The notes: generated by a model from the letters alone, not told the origin. A stretch of DNA of 64,000 nucleotides from Streptomyces sp. NBC_00335 (GCF_036127095.1 NZ_CP108006.1:1116001-1180000), one strand, 5' to 3'. Shown: positions 50,320 to 59,119, counted from the first letter of the stretch. Numbers and translations: made by a program.

Positions 50320-50586
50320 TCAGTTCTCGGCCTGGCCCGATCCCGACCAGAGGCCGCAGGCACAGAGCATCGCGGCGTCGAAGCCCTCCTTCGTGGCCTC
50401 GGGGGAGGTCCAGTCCTGGGAGTGCGCCACCACGTCGGGCAGGATCGCCGCGAGGCGGGTCTTCGTCGAGATGAGGACCTTGGTCTCCTCGGGAGTCAGG
50501 CTGGCGTAGAACTCTTCGAGAGCGGGCGCCATCGTGCCGCCGATGACACCGGCCGCACGCAGGGACTCCAGGGCGTTGAAGGTCAT
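50320..50586 (-). CDS. Candidate RiPP precursor peptide, 88 aa
   Basis: A leader-like region (FNALESLRAAG, then LEEFYASLTPEETKVLISTK and AAILPDVVAHSQDW) is followed by a tail ending AAMLCACGLWSGSGQAEN, with Cys75, Cys77 and Trp80. It is the first gene of an operon with radical SAM, PqqD, FAD oxidoreductase and S9 peptidase genes, the usual place for a precursor. Its leader is homologous to the second half of the LuxR-type protein at 38759-39208. AGGTGG lies about six bases before ATG 50586. The cleavage site and modified residues are unknown. It may alternatively be a small partner protein. Confidence 0.75.
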   Translation of the reverse strand: MTFNALESLRAAGVIGGTMAPALEEFYASLTPEETKVLISTKTRLAAILPDVVAHSQDWTSPEATKEGFDAAMLCACGLWSGSGQAEN

Positions 50587-50898
50587 GCTTCCACCTTTCG
50601 CTGTCGCGTTCGATCGGGGACGCAACCGAGACTGCGCGCGGCGGACCGGTGAAACAACCCCACGAATGTGGGTTGTGCGGGAGCGACGAAGGGGACATAC
50701 GCAACGCGGGCGTGGCGCCTTCCGACAGAGTGTCGGGACGGCTGGAACGCGCCGCGCACGGGTGTTGACGATCTCCAGGCCTTGCCGCACGCTCGTACCA
50801 CAGCCGTTGTGAAGCTCATGTGAAGCGAACGTGGAAATAGGGATCAATGGAGCGCCCACCCGGCGGCCGGCGGCCCGTCGGACGACCCGAGAGGTGCG
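50587..50898. other. 312-bp divergent intergenic region, precursor / SARP
   Basis: No gene is seen here. It contains a hairpin (ACAACCCCAC at 50654-50663 with GTGGGTTGT at 50668-50676), which would lie in the leader of the precursor transcript; a TTGACG hexamer at 50765-50770; and three 11-bp-spaced repeats near the SARP gene. Confidence 0.6.
50809..50837 (+). promoter_or_regulatory. SARP-type direct repeats upstream of the SARP gene
   Basis: GTGAAGC (50809), GTGAAGC (50820) and GTGGAAA (50831) repeat every 11 bp with 4-bp spacers. This is the heptamer arrangement bound by Streptomyces antibiotic regulatory proteins (SARPs). The position, about 60 bp before the SARP gene, suggests autoregulation. 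Confidence 0.6.
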
Positions 50899-51705
50899 AT
50901 GAATCCCACCGGCTTAGGCATCGTGCACATATCGCTGTTGCCAGGCTTCGTCTGCCGCACCGACCAGCGGGTCACCGATCTCAGCGACATCCAGCAACGG
51001 CTCGTCGCCGCCCTGGTGCTCGCCGACCGCCCGCTGCGGCGCGGCGACCTGGCCGCCCGGCTGTGGCCCGATGCCCCGCCGGACCGGGCGGGGGCCCGGT
51101 TGCGCCAGACCGTGTGGCGGTTAAATCAGGCCACGGCCGGGGGGCTGCTGAGGGCCTCGCACACCACCATCAGCCTCGCCGATCACGTCGAGGTGGACTA
51201 CCGGGCGGCGGCCAGGCTGATCGCGGCGGTGTCCGGGGCGGTCGGGACGTCGGGGGCGCCGGGGGCGGCGGTCGGAGCCGCCGGGCCCGCGGCCGGGGCG
51301 GCCGCGGGCGCCGAGGACCGGCTGCCGCAGGCGTGGAGCCTCCTGCGGCACCCGCTGCTGAACGACTGGGACGACGACTGGCTCGTACCGTTCCAGGAGA
51401 AGTGGAGGCTCCAGCGCGTGCAGACCCTGGAACGGCTCGCCGAGAGGTTCCTCCAGCACCGGCAGCACTCCGCGGTGCTCGAACTGGCCGACGCCGCGAC
51501 CCAGGCCGACCCCCTGCGGGAGGGGCCCCGGCGGATAGCCGTGCAATCGTGCCTGTTCGTCGGCGAGATCGCCGACGCTCACCGCCGCTACCGCGGCTAT
51601 CAGGAACTGCTCTCCACCGAACTGGGCGTCGCGCCGAGCGGCGCCATCCCCCAGCTGCTCAGACAGGACCGCGAGCGACAGCTCGCCCTCGCCGCGGAGT
51701 TCTGA
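50899..51705 (+). CDS. SARP-like transcriptional activator (winged helix-BTAD), 268 aa
   Basis: The N-terminal winged helix (LSDIQQRLVAALVLADRPLR, RLWPDAPPDRAGARLRQTVW) and the C-terminal bacterial transcriptional activation domain (RLQRVQTLERLAERFLQHRQ, DPLREGPRRIAVQSCLFVGE, IADAHRRYRGYQELLSTELG) are those of small SARP pathway activators such as ActII-ORF4. An Ala/Gly linker sits near residues 112-140. It lies between the precursor operon and the ABC exporter and is a strong candidate for the cluster activator. ATG 50899. Confidence 0.88.
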   Translation: MNPTGLGIVHISLLPGFVCRTDQRVTDLSDIQQRLVAALVLADRPLRRGDLAARLWPDAPPDRAGARLRQTVWRLNQATAGGLLRASHTTISLADHVEVDYRAAARLIAAVSGAVGTSGAPGAAVGAAGPAAGAAAGAEDRLPQAWSLLRHPLLNDWDDDWLVPFQEKWRLQRVQTLERLAERFLQHRQHSAVLELADAATQADPLREGPRRIAVQSCLFVGEIADAHRRYRGYQELLSTELGVAPSGAIPQLLRQDRERQLALAAEF

Positions 51706-51721
51706 CCGCCCGTCCACCCGG

Positions 51722-53572
51722 TCAGCGCATGTCGGCCCGTGCCCCGGTGTCGTCGATGAAGCCGCCCGACTGGTGCTGCCACAGCTTCGCGTAGGCGCCC
51801 TCCGCGGCCAGCAGTTGGTGGTGCGTGCCCTGCTCGACGATCCGGCCGTGGTCGAGCACGACGAGCTGGTCCATGGTGGCGACCGTGCTCAGCCGGTGCG
51901 CGACCACGAGCGCCGTCCGCCCGTCCATCAGCCGCCACAGCGCGTCCTGGACCAGGATCTCGCTCTCGGAGTCCAGGGCGCTGGTCGCCTCGTCGAGGAG
52001 CAGGATCGGCGCGTCGCGCAGGATCGCCCGGGCGAGGGCGACCCGCTGGCGCTGCCCGCCGGACAGCTTCACCCCGCGCTCGCCCACCATGGTGTCGAAG
52101 CCGTCCGCCAGCCCGTCGGCGAACTCCGTGACGTGCGCCGCCTCGGCCGCGCGGCGGATCTCCGCCTCGGTGGCGCCCGGGCGGGCGAAGGCGATGTTGT
52201 CGCGCAGCGTGCGGTGGAACATCGCCGGGTCCTGGGGGACGTAGGCGATCAGGCTGCGCAGGTCGGCCTGGCTCAGCCGGCTGATGTCCTGCCCGCCGAT
52301 CAGGATCCGGCCGCCGTCGATGTCCGTCATCCGCAGCAGCAGCCGGGTGAGCGTGGTCTTGCCCCCGCCGGACCGGCCGACGAGACCGAGCTTCGAGCCT
52401 CCGGGCACGTCCAGGTCCAGGCCCTCGAAGAGGGGCTTCCCGCCCTCGTGGCCGAAGGTCACCCGCTCGAACCGCACATCGGCGGCCGGCGGGCGCCGCA
52501 GCGGTTCCGGCTCCACCGGGTCGAGCACGGTCGGCGGTGTCAGCAGCAGTTCGGTGAACTGTGCGGCCTCCGTCATCGAGCTCTCCAGGCGGCGGTAGAT
52601 CTGGTTGAACTCGAACATGATCCGCGTCGCGCCGGCGTAGTAGGTGAAGGCGACGATGACCGCCTCCACCCCGTGCGCTCCCCCGCCGAGCACGATGGCG
52701 AGCATCAGCCCCAGCACGTTGGTCGCCACGGACAGCGGCGCGACCAGCGTGTCGATGCGCAGGTTGCCGTAGTCCCACGAGCGCAGGGTGAGTTTCCTCG
52801 ACTCCGCGACCCGGGTGCGGTGTTCGGCGGCCTCGCGCGATTCGGCGGCGAAGGCCCGGACGGTGTCCATGTTCATCAGGCTGTCCGCCACGTGGCCGGA
52901 CACCCGGGCGATCGCCTCCTCCCGCCGGGCGACGAGCACCTGGCGGCGGCGGATCAGGGGCGCCACGCACAGCCCCGTGATCGTGATCATCACCAGGAGC
53001 CCGACGACGAGCAGCGGGTCGTACTGCCACAGCACCACCGAGGCGAACAGCAGGGGCACGAAGCTGCCCATGACCGAGAACGTCAGCGTGTCGACGAACT
53101 CCTCGAAGCGGGAGGCGAAGCTCAGGACCCGCTTCGTCAGCGATCCGGCGAAGTTGTCGTGGAAGAACGCCGCGTCCTTGGCGAAGAGTTCATCCATACC
53201 GGTGACGTAGAGCTGCTCGATCCCGCGGGCGTCGAGGCGGTTCAGACAGTGCAGTCCGAGGCGCCAGAACGCCTCCGCGAGCAGCAGGACCGCGGCGAAG
53301 CTTAGGACGTAGGGCATGGCCCAGCCGAGGGCGCCGCCGATCCCCTCGGCGACCGGCTCTCCTCCCGCGATGCGGCCGACGAGCTTCGCGACGACCAGCG
53401 GCGCGACGTAGTGGATGCCGATGTTGCCCAGCGCCGGGAGCAGCATCGCGGGCGCCGTCAGCCATCGCAGGCGGACCAGCTCCCGCCCGTAGTAGCGAAG
53501 TGCGAGGAGTACCGGACTCCTGCGCGGTGGACTCGTGTTCCGTGAACTATCGTGCGATTCGGGCGATCCCAT
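51722..53572 (-). CDS. ABC exporter, fused permease-ATPase, 616 aa
   Basis: The N-terminal half has about six membrane helices (ABC_membrane). The ATPase half has Walker A GRSGGGKTT, signature LSGGQRQRVAL, Walker B ILLLDEATSALD and the H-loop VVAHRLS. The half-transporter would dimerise and could export the cluster product. No C39 protease domain is fused, so leader removal must occur elsewhere. ATG 53572 is chosen (GAAGGCAGGG upstream, residues MGSPESHDSS). It lies near the cluster edge, convergent with the SARP gene. Confidence 0.9.
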   Translation of the reverse strand: MGSPESHDSSRNTSPPRRSPVLLALRYYGRELVRLRWLTAPAMLLPALGNIGIHYVAPLVVAKLVGRIAGGEPVAEGIGGALGWAMPYVLSFAAVLLLAEAFWRLGLHCLNRLDARGIEQLYVTGMDELFAKDAAFFHDNFAGSLTKRVLSFASRFEEFVDTLTFSVMGSFVPLLFASVVLWQYDPLLVVGLLVMITITGLCVAPLIRRRQVLVARREEAIARVSGHVADSLMNMDTVRAFAAESREAAEHRTRVAESRKLTLRSWDYGNLRIDTLVAPLSVATNVLGLMLAIVLGGGAHGVEAVIVAFTYYAGATRIMFEFNQIYRRLESSMTEAAQFTELLLTPPTVLDPVEPEPLRRPPAADVRFERVTFGHEGGKPLFEGLDLDVPGGSKLGLVGRSGGGKTTLTRLLLRMTDIDGGRILIGGQDISRLSQADLRSLIAYVPQDPAMFHRTLRDNIAFARPGATEAEIRRAAEAAHVTEFADGLADGFDTMVGERGVKLSGGQRQRVALARAILRDAPILLLDEATSALDSESEILVQDALWRLMDGRTALVVAHRLSTVATMDQLVVLDHGRIVEQGTHHQLLAAEGAYAKLWQHQSGGFIDDTGARADMR

Positions 53573-53805
53573 CCCAACCCTGCCTTCTCGGACCGTCTGG
53601 TCGGAGAGCGGAGTGTCCCGCACGGGCGCCCACGCGGTCCAAGGCTTTTCTCCCGGTAGCCCAAAACCGGCCGACCTGGGCTCGAAAGCCGACCGCCGTT
53701 CGCCTGGTGTACGCACCCGCGTCACGCCAGGCTCCCTTACCGGAACCCCGGACGCGCTGTGCTGGGGTTGCTCAGCACCCCTCAACCGCGGAGGTCGTTC
53801 CCGCC

Positions 53806-55872
53806 ATGGCAGAACTCAATCGTCGGCGTTTCCTGCAGCTCGCGGGCGGCACCACGGCCCTGACGATGCTGGGCGAAAGCATCGCCCGTGCCGCCGCGAT
53901 CCCCGCGCAGGGGACCACCGGCTCCATCGCGGACGTCGAGCACATCGTGGTGCTCATGCAGGAGAACCGTTCCTTCGACCACTACTTCGGCGCGTTGCGC
54001 GGTGTCCGCGGCTTCGGCGACCCGCGCCCGGTGACCCTGCCCAGCGGCAAGTCCGTCTGGCACCAGTCCGACGGCACGAAGGAGACGCTGCCCTTCCGGC
54101 CGCCGTCCGAGGACCTCGGCATGGAGTTCCTCCAGGGCCTCAACCACGACTGGGCGGGCGGCCAGAGCGCCTTCAACAAGGGCAAGTACGACAACTGGGT
54201 GCCCGCCAAGACCGCCACCACGATGGCCCACCTGACCCGCCAGGACATCCCCTTCCACTACGCCCTGGCGGACGCGTTCACCATCTGCGACGCCTACCAC
54301 TGCTCGTTCATCGGCTCCACCGACCCCAACCGCTACTACCTCTGGTCGGGCCACACCGGCAACGACGGCCAGGGCGGCGGCCCCGTCCTCAACAACGCCG
54401 AGGCCGGCTACGGCTGGACCACCTACCCGGAGCGCCTGGAGGCGGCCGGGGTCTCCTGGAAGGTCTACCAGGACATCGGCGACGGCCTCGACGCCGCCGG
54501 CTCCTGGGGCTGGATCAACGACGCCTACCGCGGCAACTACGGGGACAACTCCCTTCTGTACTTCAACACCTACCGGGGCGCCCAGCCCGGCAGCGCCCTG
54601 TACGAGAAGGCCCGTACGGGCACCAACGCCGCAGCGGGCGAAGGCTACTTCGACCAGCTGCGTGCGGACGTCGTGAACGGCACCCTCCCGAAGATCTCCT
54701 GGATAGCCGCCCCCGAGGCCTTCAGCGAGCACTCCAACTGGCCTTCCAACTACGGCGCCTGGTACATCTCCCAGGTCCTGGACGCGCTCACCGCCAACCC
54801 CGACGTGTGGGCCCGTACCGCGCTGTTCATCACCTACGACGAGAACGACGGCTTCTTCGACCACGTCGTCCCGCCGTACGCGCCCGCCGGCGCCGCGCAG
54901 GGCCTGTCGACCACGCCCACCGCCTTGGACGTGTTCCCCGGCAAGGCCGGGTACGTGGCCGGACCCTACGGCCTGGGCCCGCGCGTGCCGATGCTCGTGG
55001 TCTCCCCCTGGAGCACCGGCGGTTACGCCTGCTCCGAGACCTTCGACCACACCTCGGTCATCCGCTTCATGGAGCAGCGCTTCGGCGTCCACGAGCCCAA
55101 CATCTCGCCCTGGCGCCGCGCCGTCTGCGGTGACCTCACCTCCGCCTTCGACTTCGCCCGCAAGGACACCGCCCCGGCCCCGCTGCCCGACACCGACGGC
55201 TGGTTCCCGCCGGACCGCGAGCGCCACCCCGACTTCCGGGCCAACCCGCCGGCGCAGGGGGCCATGCCCCGCCAGGAGAAGGGGCTGCGCCCCACCCGCG
55301 CGCTCAAGTACGCCCCGTACGTGGACGGCGCCGCGCTCGTCGCGGACGGCAAGTTCCGGCTGACGTTCAGCGGCGGCCCGGAGCTGGGCGCGCAGTTCTA
55401 CGTCACCTCCGGCAACCGCACCGACGCCCCCTGGACCTACACCACCGAAGCCGGCAAGTCGATCGCGGACACCTGGAACACCGCCTACTCGGCCGGGTCT
55501 ACCGACCTGACCGTGCACGGCCCCAACGGCTTCCTGCGCGGCTTCCGCAACCCGGGCACCACCCCCGGCCCCGAGGTCACCGCCCGCCACAACGCCAGGA
55601 CCGGGAACCTGGACCTGACCCTCACCAACGCGGGAACCGCCACCGCCACGCTGACCGTCGCCAACGCCTACGGCGGCAGCCCGAAGCGCCTCACGGTCGC
55701 CAAGGGCGCCACCGTCACGCACACCGTCTCCCTGAAGAACACCCGCCGCTGGTACGACGTGACGGTCACCGCCTCCGGCTCCCCGGCCTTCCTGCGCCGC
55801 TTCGCCGGAAAGGTGGAGACCGGCGCGGCGGGCCTGTCGGACCCGGCGATCCTGACGGACCAGTCCTCCTGA
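53806..55872 (+). CDS. Tat-secreted phosphocholine-specific phospholipase C, 688 aa
   Basis: The N-terminal Tat signal is RRRFLQLAGGTTALTMLG. The mature enzyme belongs to the phosphoesterase/acid-phosphatase-like PLC family: HIVVLMQENRSFDHYFGALRG at the active site, NHDWAGGQSAF, and ITYDENDGFFDHVVPP are conserved. The C-terminal ~190 residues are two DUF756-type beta-sandwich domains (FRLTFSGGPELGAQFYVTSG). It cleaves phosphatidylcholine or sphingomyelin and recovers phosphate outside the cell. ATG 53806 has GGAGG upstream. The gene stands alone, with a strong terminator behind it. Confidence 0.93.
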   Translation: MAELNRRRFLQLAGGTTALTMLGESIARAAAIPAQGTTGSIADVEHIVVLMQENRSFDHYFGALRGVRGFGDPRPVTLPSGKSVWHQSDGTKETLPFRPPSEDLGMEFLQGLNHDWAGGQSAFNKGKYDNWVPAKTATTMAHLTRQDIPFHYALADAFTICDAYHCSFIGSTDPNRYYLWSGHTGNDGQGGGPVLNNAEAGYGWTTYPERLEAAGVSWKVYQDIGDGLDAAGSWGWINDAYRGNYGDNSLLYFNTYRGAQPGSALYEKARTGTNAAAGEGYFDQLRADVVNGTLPKISWIAAPEAFSEHSNWPSNYGAWYISQVLDALTANPDVWARTALFITYDENDGFFDHVVPPYAPAGAAQGLSTTPTALDVFPGKAGYVAGPYGLGPRVPMLVVSPWSTGGYACSETFDHTSVIRFMEQRFGVHEPNISPWRRAVCGDLTSAFDFARKDTAPAPLPDTDGWFPPDRERHPDFRANPPAQGAMPRQEKGLRPTRALKYAPYVDGAALVADGKFRLTFSGGPELGAQFYVTSGNRTDAPWTYTTEAGKSIADTWNTAYSAGSTDLTVHGPNGFLRGFRNPGTTPGPEVTARHNARTGNLDLTLTNAGTATATLTVANAYGGSPKRLTVAKGATVTHTVSLKNTRRWYDVTVTASGSPAFLRRFAGKVETGAAGLSDPAILTDQSS

Positions 55873-55892
55873 CGGACCAGTCCTCCTGACGG
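55853..55892 (+). repeat. 17-bp direct repeat across the phospholipase stop codon
   Basis: TGACGGACCAGTCCTCC occurs at 55853-55869 and again at 55870-55886, followed by a partial third copy. The stop codon of the phospholipase lies at the start of the second copy. Confidence 0.8.
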
Positions 55893-55902
55893 CACCTCAC
55901 GA

Positions 55903-55947
55903 CGAAGTGCCCGCGGCGCCGCTCCAGGCGGCCCCGCGGGCACTTCG
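55903..55947. terminator. Strong hairpin after the phospholipase gene
   Basis: CGAAGTGCCCGCGG (55903-55916) pairs perfectly (14 bp) with CCGCGGGCACTTCG (55934-55947) around a 17-nt loop. Confidence 0.8.
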
Positions 55948-56086
55948 CGCCTCAGGCGCGCTTCAGGCGCGCTTCAGCCGCAGGATCCGTCCCGCAACAC
56001 CCGCCAGGTTGGCGCCCGCGGGGCGGGCGGGCTGATGCAATGCCCTCCAGGGCAGTGGAGCGGCGAGTGGCGGGCGAAGGAGGCAC

Positions 56087-57286
56087 GTGTCGGAACAGGG
56101 CGGGCTGGAGGCGCGGCTGCGCTCCATGGAGGAGGCCCTGGAGCAGATCGGAACCTCCCCCGACGAGCGGCAGACCTGCCGGGAGCTGGCCGGATTCCTG
56201 TGCCGCACCCTGTCCGACGCCGCGGCCGTGGACCTGACCGGTCCCGGCGCCATCGGCCCGGGCGCCCGTACCGAACGCGTGGCGGTGGCCGGCGCGACGG
56301 CCCTCCTGGACGCGACCGGCGCCGGCGGCGCGGCGCTGGTCCGGGCGCTGGACCGCGACCATCCCCTCGAAACGTGGACCGCGGGCGCCGGGGCCACCCG
56401 CACGTACCTCGCCTCGGTCCCGCTGACCGCCCGCGGCGAGCTGTACGGCAGGCTCCTCACCTCCCGCACGCGGGGAGATTACGGGGACCACGAGCTGGCG
56501 ACCCTGCACTTCGCGGCCCGCCTGACCGCCATCCACCTCGGTCACGCCCGGCGCCTCGCGGCGACGGAGACGACCGCGCTCGATCTGCAACGCGCCCTGG
56601 TCGCGGAACCCGGCCGGCCCCACCCCAACCTGGAGGTCGCCAGCCGCTACCTGCCCGCCGGGGCCCGCGCCCTGGTCGGCGGCGACTGGTTCGAGACGAT
56701 CCGCCTGCACTTCGGCCGCACCCTCCTCGCCGTCGGGGACGTGATGGGGCACGGCCTGGAGGCCGCGGTCGACATGAACGCCTACCGCTCCGTGCTGCGC
56801 GAGGTCGCCTCCACCGATCTCGCCCCGCACCGGGTCCTGCGCCAGCTGGACTCCCTGTCCGCCTCCGACGACACCCGCAGGCCCGCCACCTGCCTGCTCG
56901 TCCGCATCGACCCGGCCCGGAGCATGGCCCTCTACGCCAGCGCGGGGCACCTGCCGCCCGCTCTCTTCAGCCGCGACGGCGTCGGCGAACTCATCGACGT
57001 ACCCGTCGGCCCGCCCCTGGGCACCGGCGTCGGCGGCTACGAGGCCCTGGCCCGGCCGATCACCCCGGACCAGACCCTGCTGCTGTACACGGACGGCCTC
57101 GTGGAGCGGCGCAGCGAGGACATCGAGACGTCCCTGGCCAGACTCGCGGCCCTGCGCCTGGGCTCCCGGACGAGCCTCCCGGAGGTGGTGGACGCGGTCT
57201 GCGCCGGACTCGACGCGCAGCACGCCGAGGACGACGTCGCCGTGCTGGCCGCGCGCCTGCGCCCCCGGCTCACAGACTCAGCGTGA
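56087..57286 (+). CDS. GAF-PPM (SpoIIE/RsbU-type) protein phosphatase, 399 aa
   Basis: The N-terminal ~150 residues are a GAF-like sensor domain (LASVPLTARGELYGRLL). The C-terminal half is a PPM phosphatase with metal-binding Asp residues in LVGGDWFETI, VGDVMGHGLEAAV, LLLYTDGLVERR and AEDDVAVLAARL. In streptomycetes such proteins dephosphorylate anti-sigma-factor antagonists and so modulate sigma-B-like stress sigma factors. The matching antagonist is not encoded nearby. GTG 56087 has GAAGGAGG six bases upstream. Confidence 0.9.
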   Translation: MSEQGGLEARLRSMEEALEQIGTSPDERQTCRELAGFLCRTLSDAAAVDLTGPGAIGPGARTERVAVAGATALLDATGAGGAALVRALDRDHPLETWTAGAGATRTYLASVPLTARGELYGRLLTSRTRGDYGDHELATLHFAARLTAIHLGHARRLAATETTALDLQRALVAEPGRPHPNLEVASRYLPAGARALVGGDWFETIRLHFGRTLLAVGDVMGHGLEAAVDMNAYRSVLREVASTDLAPHRVLRQLDSLSASDDTRRPATCLLVRIDPARSMALYASAGHLPPALFSRDGVGELIDVPVGPPLGTGVGGYEALARPITPDQTLLLYTDGLVERRSEDIETSLARLAALRLGSRTSLPEVVDAVCAGLDAQHAEDDVAVLAARLRPRLTDSA

Positions 57287-57698
57287 CGATCCAGTAGTCG
57301 TACTCCTCCGCGGTGATCCCGCAGATGCGGCCGCCGGACCGGGAGCGGGCGATGAACTCGACGCGTCCCTGGTCGTCGACGAGCCGGGACACGTCGGCGG
57401 TGTCCGTGAGGCGTACCCGGACCCAGCCGACTCCGGAGCTTCCGGTCACGACCGCCGTGAGGAGGAACCTCCCGTCCTCACCGATGACATCGCCTCGACG
57501 CGCGTGTTCCAGCCACAGCTCGTGGACTCCCCCGAGGTCCCCCTCCAAGGCAACGGACGCGCTGGGCTCCACGCCGAACCCCGCCACGGCACGCCAGGCC
57601 GCGTCCACCGAGGGGCCGGGATCGTTCCCCCAGACCGCTTCCACTTCCAGGCCGCTGCTCCGGATGAGGTCGAGGAGAGCGTCCTCGCTGGTTCGCAT
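57270..57698 (-). CDS. Protein of unknown function, 142 aa
   Basis: This is a small acidic protein starting MRTSEDALLD, with a C-terminal beta-rich region (GWVRVRLTDTADVSRLV, RVEFIARSRSGGRICGI, TAEEYDYWIVTLSL). I do not recognise a family; it has no signal or membrane segment. ATG 57698 has AAGGGA eight bases upstream, favouring it over the longer open frame (57866). The 3' end overlaps the convergent phosphatase gene by 17 bp. The 57699-57875 stretch shows no gene. Confidence 0.75.
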   Translation of the reverse strand: MRTSEDALLDLIRSSGLEVEAVWGNDPGPSVDAAWRAVAGFGVEPSASVALEGDLGGVHELWLEHARRGDVIGEDGRFLLTAVVTGSSGVGWVRVRLTDTADVSRLVDDQGRVEFIARSRSGGRICGITAEEYDYWIVTLSL

Positions 57699-57875
57699 GC
57701 GGATTCCCTTGCCATCCTTTGGCACCCCGTCAAGGGAAAGCACCTGGTCACGATGTGCGCGCCGGCGCACCGCGGGGGCGAGGCCGACGGGTGCAACGCC
57801 CCTCAGGGCCCCGAACGCACGAAAGGCCGCCTTCTCATTTCTGAGAAGACGACCTCCGACTCGCATAAAGCAAAG

Positions 57876-57949
<74 letters not shown>

Positions 57950-58067
57950 ATGTGCTTCTGATCTGGGGTTTCCCCCGTCTCGGCGGCACATGCAGAACAT
58001 TACCCCACACCGAGGGGTGTCCATGCACCGGTTATCGGCGGGAAGGGGAGGAAGCGAGGATGGAAGG

Positions 58068-58589
58068 GTGAACGCACGGGATCGGGACGGTGAGGGGCGG
58101 GCGCGGAACGCGCGGCCCAGGGACGGGCTGGGGCGGCCGCTGCCCTACGGGGCCCAAGGAGTGGAGCGGCAGCCCGAGGGAGTGGTGCGGACGCCCGGGG
58201 AGACGGTGGTGCAGGCGCAGCTGCTGCTGGACGCCGGGATGCCCTTCCACGCGCACGAGGTGTTCGAGGACGCCTGGAAATCCGGGCCCGATGCCGAGGC
58301 ACCGCTGTGGCGGGCGCTGGCGCAGTTGGCGGTCGGGCTGACGCACTCCGCGCGCGGGAACGCGGTCGGCGGGGCCCGGCTGCTGCGCCGCGGAGCGGAT
58401 GCCCTGGCCCTGGCCGGGCGGGAAGCAGCCGGGGGTGCGACCGCCTTCGAGGGCGGCCCCCCGTACGGGATGGACTTGGTCGGGCTCGTCGGCTGGGCCC
58501 GGGAGCTGGCGGGGCGGGTGGAGTCCGGGGCGGCCGTCGACGCGGCGGCCGAGGCCCCGCACCTCACGGGCGGGCCCGGCCCGGCCTGA
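58068..58589 (+). CDS. DUF309-family protein, 173 aa
   Basis: The helical DUF309 motif FHAHEVFEDAWKSG is present, with LWRALAQLAVGLTHSARGN after it. The family is widespread and of unknown function, with a conserved H-x2-E pattern suggesting metal binding. The N-terminal ~45 residues are a variable, charged extension. GTG 58068 is used; an in-frame ATG at 58023 would add 15 residues and cannot be excluded. Confidence 0.82.
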   Translation: MNARDRDGEGRARNARPRDGLGRPLPYGAQGVERQPEGVVRTPGETVVQAQLLLDAGMPFHAHEVFEDAWKSGPDAEAPLWRALAQLAVGLTHSARGNAVGGARLLRRGADALALAGREAAGGATAFEGGPPYGMDLVGLVGWARELAGRVESGAAVDAAAEAPHLTGGPGPA

Positions 58590-58725
58590 GCGCGGGGCGC
58601 CGGCAACGGGCGGACCGGCTCCGGGCGCCCGGGAGGTGCGGAACACCAGCCTCCCCGGCGGTCCGGCCCGGCCGGGGCGGCACGGCGGCCTCCCCGGGTG
58701 ATCCCGTTCCCATGCCCGGCCGGGG

Positions 58726-59115
58726 CTACGCCGGCTGGAGGAGGTCCCAGCGGTTGCCGTAGAGGTCCTGGAAGACGGCGACCGAGCCGTACGCCTCGTG
58801 GCGCGGCTCCTCCAGGAAGCGGACGCCCTCGGCGGTCATCCGGGCGTGGTCGGCGGCGAAGTCGTCGGTGTAGAGGAAGAAGCCGACCCGGCCGCCCCTC
58901 TGGTCGCCGACGCGGGAACGCTGGGCGTCGTCCTTGGCACGGGCCAGCAGGAGCGCGGACTCCTTGGCGCCGGGCGGGCGGACCACGACCCAGCGGGAGC
59001 CGTCCGGGCGAGGGGTGTCCTCGGCGAGGTCGAAGCCGAGCGCGCGGGTGTAGAAGTCGATCGCCTCGTCGTAGTCGTGGACCACGAGGGCGGTGAGGGC
59101 GAGGTGGGAGGACAT
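58726..59115 (-). CDS. VOC-family protein (glyoxalase fold), 129 aa
   Basis: Two beta-alpha-beta units (LALTALVVHDYDEAIDFYTR, ALGFDLAEDTPRPDGSRWVV; GFFLYTDDFAADHARMTAEG, VAVFQDLYGNRWDLLQ) are typical of VOC proteins close to lactoylglutathione lyases. Many Streptomyces members have no known substrate. ATG 59115. It starts four bases after the 3' end of lutC on the same strand, so it may be the last cistron of the lut operon. Confidence 0.85.
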   Translation of the reverse strand: MSSHLALTALVVHDYDEAIDFYTRALGFDLAEDTPRPDGSRWVVVRPPGAKESALLLARAKDDAQRSRVGDQRGGRVGFFLYTDDFAADHARMTAEGVRFLEEPRHEAYGSVAVFQDLYGNRWDLLQPA

Positions 59116-59119
59116 GCCC

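Noticed and set aside
53782..55722. Minus-strand frame opposite phospholipase C
   Set aside because: Gly/Val/Arg shadow; the plus strand has a Tat signal and family motifs.
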